Source: Flavobacteriales bacterium (GTDB lineage: Bacteria; Bacteroidota; Bacteroidia; NS11-12g; UBA955). From it: a stretch of 43,421 nucleotides of DNA. The DNA lies in the NCBI GenBank assembly GCA_947463125.1, contig CANHQZ010000015.1:1-43421 (forward strand). Direction: 5' to 3'. The position numbers were made by a program, and so were the translations under genes. This document shows positions 1 to 7,447 of the stretch, piece after piece. The stretch's first letter is position 1; every line of letters starts with the position of its first letter. The notes beneath the pieces were generated by a model, which was not told where the DNA came from, did not search any database, and saw only the letters and a program-made list of their open reading frames with translations.

Positions 1-1955
1 AATAAATCGGTAGTAATGCCGCCATCGGCCAGTTTTTTGCCCAGCAGGTCAAAATAAGCGTTGGATAAATACTGATTAAACTGCTCGCCACGAACCCCAT
101 AAATCACCTTCAGCATCTGGTTTTTCCCATTTGCCTTGAATAGGGGATAATGGTGTTCCAACATGATGAATGCTGCATTTAGAATGCTGTTTCCGTTGTA
201 TTCATCTGCATCAGAGGAAGTTTTTTCCACCAGGTAAATGCCTGAAGCATTGATATTGGAAGCTCCAAGATCTTCGGCAGGCTTGCGGTTGCTGGCAACA
301 GATTTGCCTACAGGGCCGTAAACGAATTCACGGCTGTTGAATATTCTTGAACGGGTTTGCCTGAAAATACCATATTTGATATTGTTGGTCGTTTTGCCGG
401 TGTTAATGCTATGTTGCATGTCTGCACTGGCCGAGAAGGTATTCTCATTCAGATTGGAGAAGAATCTTCCGGAACCGGCATTGAAAAAGTCATTGAGAAC
501 CAGATAGCGTGTGTCTTCTACGGTTGCATACTGCGCAATCCTAAAATCGGGAATTTCACGGTGGGTGTTGCCGTAATTTACCAGCCAGGTAAGGGTGCTT
601 TGTTTGGTGCCAAAAACATGGGTTCCGTTTAGCTGCGTACTGGCCAGGCGGTTGTAATTAATTTGGTTTGAAAAACCTTCAATGGGAACCACAGGAGATA
701 CGTTGATGTCGTTATTCCCTTTTCTAATGGTGCTGGATGCATCGTAATTCAGTGTGTATAGGTTTTTCCAGTCGATGCGGTGGCGGTTATTGAGTTTGAA
801 GCTCAGGTTCATGATACCTCCGTTTTGAACATTGGTGGTGAACAGGGCATCGTTGTAGCTGTTAATAAGCTGGTTGTCGCTCAAATCCTGTCTGTTAACA
901 ACCCCATCACTGTATTTCTGGGTTACAGAATAATTGAGGCTCATCAGCAAGCCAATTTCTTTTTTATTTTTAAGTTTGAATGGCACACCAATCGTGTAGT
1001 TGAAACGAGGAGTGAGCATGGGTTTGGTTGTGGTAAGGTCCCAGTTGTTGTTGAATTTTTGGGATTCAGTCGCAAGAAATTCCGCGGGTTTACCTTGGTT
1101 CAGATTGCCCGATAAAGCTGGTAATTTGCGGTCTGCGCCGGGTATTCCAAAATACTCGGAAGCAGAGCTGCTGAACATTTCAATAGGCCTGAGTGTGGTA
1201 ATGGAGTTGTATTGGAAACCAAGGTTGAAACTTTGGGTCAGCTTTTCGGGAATGCTTTTGGTGTTGATGCGGATAATACCACCGCCGAAATCGCCGGTTA
1301 CGTCGGGTGTGCCGCTTTTGATGACCACAATATTGTCCAAAAGTGAGGCGGGTATAATATCAAACGAAAAAGCCTTTCTGTCGCTCTCGGTGCTGGGTAA
1401 CGGTGCGCCGTTCAGGTAACCTGCGTTGTAGCGGTCAAACATACCGCGGATGTTGGCAAATTTGCCCTCCATGATAGTAGCGCCCGGAATACGTTTCATA
1501 GCATCGGCTGAAGTACGAATGGTTGTGCGTTTAAAATCTTCCGCTGAAATGGCTTCCACCATTTGCACAGAGAGTTGTTTGGAGCGAATGGCGCCTGCAA
1601 TTGTGTTTTCTTTCTGTTTGCGCGCTACAGTTATGTTGGCAACGCCCATGTCGCGAATGTTGCTGAGAATAGGATAAACGAAAGTTTCTTCGTTTATCGT
1701 GATGACTGCACTGTCTGTAAAATCTGCAAAACTGCGGCTTTCAATCTGGAAAATATGTTTACCGGGTTTCAGTTTCAGTAAAAACAGGCCGTCCATATCG
1801 GTGCGAACAGTATCTGCACTGCCAATGCCAAAAATTTTGGCATCGGCAACAGGTCGTCCGTTTTCGGACTGTACCTTACCGGTTAGGGTTCCCGTTTGGG
1901 CTGATACTTGGTTGAAACTTAATGCCAGCAGGGAAAATACAACAATACGATTCAT
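1..1955 (-). CDS. TonB-dependent outer-membrane receptor (3' end beyond window)
   Basis: The reverse frame is open from an ATG at 1955 to the window edge (about 651 codons), so the C-terminal part of the barrel is missing. The protein starts with a signal peptide ending ...NQVSAQ. A carboxypeptidase-regulatory-like beta-sandwich follows (about residues 21-95, with GKVQSENGRPVADAKI). Then comes a TonB plug domain (about 120-225) with RGMFDRYNAGYLNGAPLPS, DNIVVIKSGTPDVTGDF and GGGIIRINT. The rest is alternating beta-barrel sequence. Receptors with this architecture import large or scarce substrates across the outer membrane using TonB energy; the substrate cannot be told here. No SusD-like partner is visible on the side inside the window, which argues against a standard SusCD glycan pair but does not exclude a partner further left. 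The assignment to the family is firm. Confidence 0.9.
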   Translation of the reverse strand, partial: MNRIVVFSLLALSFNQVSAQTGTLTGKVQSENGRPVADAKIFGIGSADTVRTDMDGLFLLKLKPGKHIFQIESRSFADFTDSAVITINEETFVYPILSNIRDMGVANITVARKQKENTIAGAIRSKQLSVQMVEAISAEDFKRTTIRTSADAMKRIPGATIMEGKFANIRGMFDRYNAGYLNGAPLPSTESDRKAFSFDIIPASLLDNIVVIKSGTPDVTGDFGGGIIRINTKSIPEKLTQSFNLGFQYNSITTLRPIEMFSSSASEYFGIPGADRKLPALSGNLNQGKPAEFLATESQKFNNNWDLTTTKPMLTPRFNYTIGVPFKLKNKKEIGLLMSLNYSVTQKYSDGVVNRQDLSDNQLINSYNDALFTTNVQNGGIMNLSFKLNNRHRIDWKNLYTLNYDASSTIRKGNNDINVSPVVPIEGFSNQINYNRLASTQLNGTHVFGTKQSTLTWLVNYGNTHREIPDFRIAQYATVEDTRYLVLNDFFNAGSGRFFSNLNENTFSASADMQHSINTGKTTNNIKYGIFRQTRSRIFNSREFVYGPVGKSVASNRKPAEDLGASNINASGIYLVEKTSSDADEYNGNSILNAAFIMLEHHYPLFKANGKNQMLKVIYGVRGEQFNQYLSNAYFDLLGKKLADGGITTDL

Positions 1956-2077
1956 GTTTTTCAGGTTCTTTCTTTCACCTTCAAAACAACCCTTTCGGAG
2001 TTATGCAAATATTACCGCGAGTTTAACATTGCGTATTTTTACGCAAACATTTACTTAACATTAAATTAATAAAAAGT

Positions 2078-3076
2078 TCAGGAAAGCTGTCTGCTCAATA
2101 TCCCGAATATCTTACCGGGATTGGCGTGGGTGTATAATACCTCATAAACCGCCTCAATGATGGGTGCATGGATGTTGTTTTCCTTGCAAATGGGGTAAAT
2201 GCTGCCGGTTGCGTAGTAGCCTTCGGCGATCATGTTCATTTCCAGTTGTGCGCTCTTCACGCTGTAGCCTTTGCCTAGCATGTTGCCAAAGGTTCGGTTG
2301 CGGCTGAACTGGCTATAGCAGGTTACCAGTAAGTCGCCAAGGTATGCGGCGTCTTTTACGTCGCGATGGGTTTCGTGCAGGGCTTCCAGGAAGGATTCCA
2401 TTTCGCGCAGGGCAGCGCCGGTGTAAACAGCATGAAAATTATCGCCATAGCCCAGCCCGTGGGCAATGCCGGCTCCAATGGCATAAATGTTTTTCAGCAC
2501 GGCGGCGTATTCGGCACCATACAAATCGTTGTTGGTGCAGGTGTTGATGTAGCGGCAGCGAATGAGGGCTTCAATACGTTCTGCCAGTTCATTGTCTGTG
2601 GCTGAAAGCGTGAGGTAACTCAGTTTTTCCAGGGCAACTTCTTCTGCGTGGCAGGGTCCTGTAATCAGGCCGATGTTTTGGGGCGAAATGCCGTGGCAGT
2701 TTTCCAGGTACCGCGCAATCACCAGGCGGGTGGTGGGATCCACGCCTTTTACAGCTGAAATGTAGATTTTGTCTTTTGGGAGGGATATATCCTTCAGGGC
2801 TTCGTGCAAAAATGCCGACGGAACAGCCAGAATCACTGCATCACAAGCGGAAATCATAGCCTGCAGATCGTTGTGCAGCGATACTTTTTGCAGGTCAATC
2901 TCTACCGATGACAAATATCGGGGGTTGTGGTGAAATTCTTCAATGTAGGCAAGCGTTTCGCTGTTGCGAATCCACCAATTTACGGCTACACCGTTTTTTT
3001 CAGAAATAATTTTTACAAGTGCAGTGGCCCAGCTGCCGCTGCCCACAATACCTACGCTATGAAAAGCATTTTCCAC
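2078..3076 (-). CDS. gpsA: NAD(P)-dependent glycerol-3-phosphate dehydrogenase
   Basis: This 332-aa protein has the normal family length. It reduces dihydroxyacetone phosphate to sn-glycerol 3-phosphate in the cytoplasm, the first step of phospholipid synthesis. The N-terminal Rossmann motif is GIVGSGSWATA (residues 9-19). Catalytic-type lysines sit in SAVKG (K110) and in GAEYAAVLKNIYAIGAGIAHGLG (K195). The substrate-binding segment GDLLVTCYSQFSRNRTFG is present near residue 245. The start is GTG at 3076. A perfect -7 promoter box lies only 8 nt upstream, so the mRNA is probably almost leaderless. It has its own promoter and is separated from the TonB receptor gene by 122 bp. Confidence 0.95.
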   Translation of the reverse strand: MENAFHSVGIVGSGSWATALVKIISEKNGVAVNWWIRNSETLAYIEEFHHNPRYLSSVEIDLQKVSLHNDLQAMISACDAVILAVPSAFLHEALKDISLPKDKIYISAVKGVDPTTRLVIARYLENCHGISPQNIGLITGPCHAEEVALEKLSYLTLSATDNELAERIEALIRCRYINTCTNNDLYGAEYAAVLKNIYAIGAGIAHGLGYGDNFHAVYTGAALREMESFLEALHETHRDVKDAAYLGDLLVTCYSQFSRNRTFGNMLGKGYSVKSAQLEMNMIAEGYYATGSIYPICKENNIHAPIIEAVYEVLYTHANPGKIFGILSRQLS

Positions 3077-3084
3077 CCTGACTG

Positions 3085-3116
3085 CAAAAGTAGGGAAGTG
3101 TGGGCTTTATCGGCAA
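3085..3116 (-). promoter_or_regulatory. Bacteroidetes-type promoter of gpsA
   Basis: Read on the minus strand, TACTTTTG (3092-3085) matches the Bacteroidetes -7 consensus TAnnTTTG exactly. A TTG at 3116-3114 lies 21 nt upstream, in the place of the -33 element. Transcription would begin within a few bases of the GTG at 3076, giving a near-leaderless mRNA. Confidence 0.55.
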
Positions 3117-3125
3117 GCGATTCGC

Positions 3126-3575
3126 TTATTTCAGAATTTGTGCTGCGTGTTTGGCGGTTTCCACCTTTTCAATAACCTCGCTGATGTTACCTTTTTCATC
3201 AATTACGAAGGTGGTGCGGGCAATGCCCATATACTTGCGGCCATACATGCTTTTCTCAACCCAAACGCCGTAATCGGTGGCTACTTTGTTGTCGGTGTCG
3301 GCCAGCAGGCTGAAAGGCAACTCGTATTTGGCAATGAATTTCTGGTGCTTCTTTTCATTGTCGGGACTTACACCCAAAATGGCATAACCTTGTTTGAGCA
3401 GCTCGTCGAAGTTATCACGCAGGCTGCAGGCTTCCGCAGTGCATCCGGGGGTATCGTCTTTGGGATAGAAATACAAAACCAGCTTTTTGCCGGCAAAATC
3501 TTTCAGGGTAAGGGTCTGTCCGTTTTGGTCAGGTGCACTGAATGCAGGGGCTTTGTCTCCAGGTTTGAGGTTCAT
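3126..3575 (-). CDS. bcp: Thioredoxin-dependent peroxiredoxin, Bcp/PrxQ type
   Basis: This 149-aa AhpC/TSA-family protein reduces peroxides at the expense of thioredoxin. The peroxidatic cysteine is C45 in DDTPGCTAEACSLRD. The resolving cysteine C50 lies five residues later in the same helix, which is the hallmark of the atypical two-Cys PrxQ/Bcp class. Length and start (MNLKPGDKAPAF) are normal for the family. It lies 49 bp upstream of gpsA and 32 bp downstream of the MORN-repeat gene on the same strand. I see no clear promoter in the 32-bp gap, so it may be read through from the left-pointing genes above it. TrxB, encoded elsewhere in this window, would recycle its electron donor. Confidence 0.95.
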   Translation of the reverse strand: MNLKPGDKAPAFSAPDQNGQTLTLKDFAGKKLVLYFYPKDDTPGCTAEACSLRDNFDELLKQGYAILGVSPDNEKKHQKFIAKYELPFSLLADTDNKVATDYGVWVEKSMYGRKYMGIARTTFVIDEKGNISEVIEKVETAKHAAQILK

Positions 3576-3607
3576 ACAGGAATAACAACCCTTTCTTAAT
3601 CTTGTTT

Positions 3608-4504
3608 TTATTCCCCGATAACTTCTTCCATGATTTCTATATCCTCAGTAGGTATCGGTAAACCATCTTTATACTCAGTGGTTTTTATCCATTCTCCGCC
3701 TTGGTAGCGCTGTTTTACGGTTCCGCTTCCATTGATGAAAGTAGTTTGATGAAAGATTTTTCCATTGGGTTCCCAGCAGGTATAAGTTCCGCTAACTTTT
3801 CCCTCCCGGAATTCCCATTGTTCTTTCTTTTGCCCATTAATGTACCAGACAGTGCTTTCACCATGTTTTAGTCCATGTTTATACTGGCTTGTTGCATAAA
3901 TGCTGCCATTTCGGGCGCCGTAATGTTCCCGGTCATAACGTAAACTGACACTGTTGCCGTGTTTGTTATTGTTTATATACCAGCAGGTATCCAGAAAATA
4001 AGATTCGCTGTCGCCGTAATCAATCAGTTCCCAGCGATGTTCACCGTGCCCGGTTTTAAGGCCGTTAGCGTAATTGAACAGTTCATATACTAATCCTTCC
4101 TGGGTGTAGTATGCATATTTCCCATGCCTGATACCTTGCTTGTAATTTCCTTCAAACTGGAGTTTTCCGTTGTTGTAATGAATCTGTATGTTGACGGGCA
4201 ATCCATTTTCAAAAAGCACACTTGCCTTGGTCAATTCCCCAATGCGGTATTCTGCCAATCCATTATACAACGTTCCTTTGTAGTAACCTTTGCCGCGCAA
4301 GGTGTCGCACCCCGAAGGGTCGCTCCAGATAATCCAATTAGGATTGCCGCAGTAATAAAATACAACATCGGTATCGCAGTTAAACAAATGTTTTTCGAAA
4401 TCCGGATATATACTTATTTCTTCCAGTGGAACTGTTTGTGCATGGGTTGTTCCGGCAAACAACAATAATATTGCTGCCAGTGAGGCTTTTAAATATTGGC
4501 TCAT
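3608..4504 (-). CDS. Exported MORN-repeat (YwqK-like) protein
   Basis: This 298-aa protein has a signal peptide ending FAGTTHAQ (about residues 1-23). The rest contains repeated units of the MORN_2 / YwqK type, for example NGKLQFEGNYKQGIRHGKYA, QYKHGLKHGESTVWYINGQK and GKVSGTYTCWEPNGKIFHQ, each a short beta-hairpin with an N-G-x and a H/S-G turn. Such proteins are common and multi-copy in Bacteroidota. Some are annotated as antitoxins of the YwqK family, but the exported form here makes a toxin-antitoxin role unlikely. They are more plausibly envelope or surface-exposed beta-repeat proteins. Function is unknown. It lies 31 bp downstream of the YKSEA-repeat gene and may share its transcript. 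Confidence 0.8.
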   Translation of the reverse strand: MSQYLKASLAAILLLFAGTTHAQTVPLEEISIYPDFEKHLFNCDTDVVFYYCGNPNWIIWSDPSGCDTLRGKGYYKGTLYNGLAEYRIGELTKASVLFENGLPVNIQIHYNNGKLQFEGNYKQGIRHGKYAYYTQEGLVYELFNYANGLKTGHGEHRWELIDYGDSESYFLDTCWYINNNKHGNSVSLRYDREHYGARNGSIYATSQYKHGLKHGESTVWYINGQKKEQWEFREGKVSGTYTCWEPNGKIFHQTTFINGSGTVKQRYQGGEWIKTTEYKDGLPIPTEDIEIMEEVIGE

Positions 4505-4535
4505 CTTGAGGTGTAAAATGAAGTTGGGGAAGTTG

Positions 4536-4844
4536 TTACTTCATCCCCGCTTCGCTTTTGTATTTGGTAATATAAATTTTTAGTGTGGCTTCGCTTTTAT
4601 ACTTTGTAAAATACACCTGCCAGTCTGCTTCGCTTTTGTACTGGGTCCAAAACCAAATACCGCTGTAAGGTTTGGCCTCACTTTTATACTGTGTTTCATA
4701 CACGATCATATCCGCTTCGCTCTTGTATTCAGTTACATAAATGATTTTATCAGCTTCACTTTTATAGGAAGTTTTATACACTTTCTGTGCAGATGCCTTG
4801 TGACCTGCCCATCCAATGAGGGCCAGCAGCAATAACTTTTTCAT
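4536..4844 (-). CDS. Exported YKSEA-repeat protein (DUF6150-like)
   Basis: This 102-aa protein has a signal peptide (MKKLLLLALIGWAGHKASAQ) followed by six near-identical units of about 13 residues, each built as hydrophobic-x-Y/F-x-T-x-YKSEA-x-x. The units are KVYKTSYKSEADK, IIYVTEYKSEADM, IVYETQYKSEAKPYSG (3 residues longer), IWFWTQYKSEADW, QVYFTKYKSEATL and KIYITKYKSEAGMK. The pattern resembles what is called DUF6150 in Bacteroidota; that name is from memory. Alternating hydrophobic and polar residues suggest a small repetitive beta structure in the periplasm or on the surface. Function is unknown. Its ATG lies 1 nt after the stop of the small membrane protein upstream, so the two are almost certainly co-transcribed. 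Confidence 0.8.
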   Translation of the reverse strand: MKKLLLLALIGWAGHKASAQKVYKTSYKSEADKIIYVTEYKSEADMIVYETQYKSEAKPYSGIWFWTQYKSEADWQVYFTKYKSEATLKIYITKYKSEAGMK

Positions 4845-4845
4845 A

Positions 4846-5100
4846 TTATTTGTTTTTAGAATGATGTTTTATTTTGTAAGCGCGGATTTCGTTTTCTATT
4901 TCAATTCGGTCAGCCTCCATATTCGCAACTTTTTCAAATATAGGAACGATGATGTAATTCCAGCAAATATAATGGGCAACAATCAATGAAACTGCGGACA
5001 GCAGGGAGGGAGGCAGGCTAAAGAATATGAAAAAACAGGGGATTACCAGGGTAAGATAAAAATAGGGTTCGTTCATGCAAAGCAGCCTTGCGATATGCAT
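4846..5100 (-). CDS. Small two-helix membrane protein, unknown function
   Basis: From the ATG at 5100 the product is 84 aa; a TTG at 5127 would add nine residues (MKYKIILFF). I prefer 5100 because a promoter-like TAAGTTTTG overlaps the upstream TTG codon. Two hydrophobic stretches (about residues 13-33 and 36-55 of the short form) are followed by a charged, coiled-coil-like tail EKVANMEADRIEIENEIRAY and a basic end. I recognise no family. The gene directly precedes the YKSEA-repeat gene, so the pair may be one functional unit. The hydrophobic pattern and the tight junction support a real gene. Confidence 0.6.
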   Translation of the reverse strand: MHIARLLCMNEPYFYLTLVIPCFFIFFSLPPSLLSAVSLIVAHYICWNYIIVPIFEKVANMEADRIEIENEIRAYKIKHHSKNK

Positions 5101-5176
5101 AAAGAAAAGGATAATTTTGTATTTCAAAACTTAATATTTAGGTGGTAAATGGATACTTAAAAATAATAACGAATGA

Positions 5177-5200
5177 AAAACAGAAATATTTCCCTGTTTT
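5177..5200 (-). terminator. Weak stem-loop after the S9 peptidase gene
   Basis: AAAACAG (5177-5183) pairs with CTGTTTT (5194-5200) across a 10-nt loop, 28-51 bp past the stop of the leftward peptidase gene, in an AT-rich 100-bp gap. The stem is AT-rich and weak, so this is only a possible terminator. Confidence 0.3.
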
Positions 5201-5227
5201 AAAAATAACAAACTAATTTATCAGAAA

Positions 5228-7447
5228 CTATAGTTTTTCCAGCACGTATTCGGCCATTCTGCGGTACAAATGGTATTGCGCATTTCGATCGCCGATACCG
5301 TGGTTCCGGTTGGGATACACTTCTGCGTCGTAGCGCACGCCTGCCTTAATCATGGCATTGATCATTTCGGCGCTGTTTTGCCAGTGCACATTGTCATCGC
5401 CGGTGCCGTGTATGAGCAAATAATTCCCTTTAATGTTTTTCACAAACTGAATGGGAGAGTTGTCGTCATATCCGGCTGGATTTTCAGCAGGTTTGCGCAG
5501 GAAACGTTCTGTATAAATATTGTCATAATAACGCCAGCTGGTAACGGGGGCCACTGCCACGGCTGTTTTGAACACATCGGCACTTTTGGTAATGCACAGG
5601 CTGCTCATGTATCCGCCAAAACTCCAGCCCCAGATGCCGATGCGGCTGTTATCAACATACGGCAGTTTTCCCAGCCAGCGGGCCGCCGCAGTTTGATCAA
5701 TGTGTTCCAGTTTGCCCAAATTCAGGTAGGTGCATTTTTTAAAGACTTCCCCGCGGTGTCCGGTTCCACGGCCGTCGAAGCTTATTACAATGTATCCTTT
5801 TTGTGTCAGATACTGGTGGTATAAATAATTGCGTCCGCCCCAGCTGTTTCTCACGGTGTTCACACCCGGACCGCCGTATACAAACATCAGCACCGGGTAT
5901 TTTTTGTTTGGATCGAAATCATGGGGTTTTATCATCCAGTAATTTAAGGTTATGCCGCTGTCTGTGGTGGCCACCCCGAATTCGCTCTTCCCGAATGCAT
6001 ATTCATTAAGCGTCTTTCTGGCAGCCGTATTTTCTTCCAGTATCCGGCTATTGTTTTTTATATTGCCTTTGGCCAGTTCCTTTAAAATAAATCGGGTGGG
6101 TTCTCCAAAACGGCCATGGGCATCAATGTAGAATTTGCCTCCATTGAGGAAGCTAACACTGTGGTGTCCGGGGTCGGGGGTAATTGCCGTTTTTTTCTTT
6201 CCGTTTAAATCAATGCTGTAGCAATGGTCTTCGGTGGGTGAAACTTCGCTGCTGTTGTAGTAAATAAGGCCGTTGGCTTCATTGACATAGGTAATTCCCA
6301 AAACATCAAATTTGCCTGTTGTGACAGGTGTTTCTTTAAATTGGTTCAATACTTTGGCAGGTGTGTAGCGGTATATGTGGTTGTATCCGTTTTTCTCTGA
6401 TGTGGTAATGAAACCGGGGCTGTTTTTCAGAAAATACAGGTTATCGTGTATTTCAACGTAGGTTTTGCTTTTTTCGTAAAGAACTGTTGTAACGGCTCCG
6501 GTTTTGGCGCTGGCAAACAGCATCTTCCATTCATTTTGGGTGCGGTTTAGCCATTGTATGCTCAGCTGCCCGGGCACCTGTGTCCATTGGATTCTGGGCA
6601 GATACTGATCTCCGGGTGCAATATCGGCTTTTACCTTTTTGTCGGTTGCGGGTTCGTACATATACACTTCCACCACAGAGTTGTCTTCGCCTGCCTTGGG
6701 GTATTTCCAGCGTTCCTGATCGGGATACAGCCCGGTAAACATATCCATGCTGAATTCTTTTACGCCGCTTTCATCAAAACGGAAATAGGCGATGTGTTTC
6801 CCATCCGGTGACCACTCAAAGCCGCGACTCATGCTGAATTCTTCTTCGTATACCCAATCTACGGCACCGTTGATGATGCTGTTTTTTAACCCATCGGAGG
6901 TTACGGCTTTTTCCACCTGGTTTTTCAGATCAAACACAAAAAGGTCATTGTCGCGCACATAGGCCAGATAGCGGTTATCTGGACTCATCTGCGGATACAT
7001 GGCTTTCTGGTCACTGATTTTAATGGAATTTCCGGTGGTCAGATCCACAAGAAAAATGAGGGATTTGGTGCTGTGCCGGTAAATGGATTCCGTGGCTGCG
7101 GTAAGAATCAAGAATTTTTCATCTTTGGAGAAAGTATAACCGTCAGGAACCATATCCACAGAGGTTTCCGAACTTCTGAGTATAATGCCTGAGCTATCGC
7201 CGGTCCACAATTTGCGCTTTATAATTCTCCAGCGCGGGTTTGGCGTGCCGGGTTTGGGCCAGCCGTTAGATTCGGTTATGAGCTCGGTATAGTGCAGTCC
7301 GTCGTTCATTACATTGAAGCCGGAAATGCCCGCTGTTCTGAATGTGCCTTTCAGAAATACATCTTCCAGGGTGAAGGATTTTTTCTGTGCAATACCGGCG
7401 GTAAGCCCGCCAATCAAGGCAGTAATGCAGAAAATAAGTTTCTTCAT
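5228..7447 (-). CDS. S9 family prolyl dipeptidyl peptidase (DPP-IV type)
   Basis: This 739-aa protein has the full DPP-IV architecture. There is a signal peptide (residues 1-20, ending ITALIGGLTAGIAQ), an N-terminal beta-propeller (about 60-480) and a C-terminal alpha/beta hydrolase domain. The nucleophile is S609 in GWSFGGY, the acid D684 in HGTGDDNVH and the base H716 in NRNHG; the Asp-His spacing equals that of human DPP-IV. The double-glutamate loop that holds the substrate amino terminus is visible as DWVYEEEF. It should remove X-Pro or X-Ala dipeptides from peptides in the periplasm or at the cell surface. Its ATG overlaps the kup stop codon (ATGA), so it is translationally coupled to the potassium transporter. 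Confidence 0.93.
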   Translation of the reverse strand: MKKLIFCITALIGGLTAGIAQKKSFTLEDVFLKGTFRTAGISGFNVMNDGLHYTELITESNGWPKPGTPNPRWRIIKRKLWTGDSSGIILRSSETSVDMVPDGYTFSKDEKFLILTAATESIYRHSTKSLIFLVDLTTGNSIKISDQKAMYPQMSPDNRYLAYVRDNDLFVFDLKNQVEKAVTSDGLKNSIINGAVDWVYEEEFSMSRGFEWSPDGKHIAYFRFDESGVKEFSMDMFTGLYPDQERWKYPKAGEDNSVVEVYMYEPATDKKVKADIAPGDQYLPRIQWTQVPGQLSIQWLNRTQNEWKMLFASAKTGAVTTVLYEKSKTYVEIHDNLYFLKNSPGFITTSEKNGYNHIYRYTPAKVLNQFKETPVTTGKFDVLGITYVNEANGLIYYNSSEVSPTEDHCYSIDLNGKKKTAITPDPGHHSVSFLNGGKFYIDAHGRFGEPTRFILKELAKGNIKNNSRILEENTAARKTLNEYAFGKSEFGVATTDSGITLNYWMIKPHDFDPNKKYPVLMFVYGGPGVNTVRNSWGGRNYLYHQYLTQKGYIVISFDGRGTGHRGEVFKKCTYLNLGKLEHIDQTAAARWLGKLPYVDNSRIGIWGWSFGGYMSSLCITKSADVFKTAVAVAPVTSWRYYDNIYTERFLRKPAENPAGYDDNSPIQFVKNIKGNYLLIHGTGDDNVHWQNSAEMINAMIKAGVRYDAEVYPNRNHGIGDRNAQYHLYRRMAEYVLEKL

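Noticed and set aside
1-2058. Several forward-strand frames within the left 2 kb
   Set aside because: All lie opposite the TonB receptor, whose reverse frame is continuous and clearly homologous.
3608-4504. Antitoxin of a YwqK toxin-antitoxin pair
   Set aside because: The protein has a signal peptide and no toxin-like partner gene is adjacent, so I describe it only as a MORN-repeat protein.
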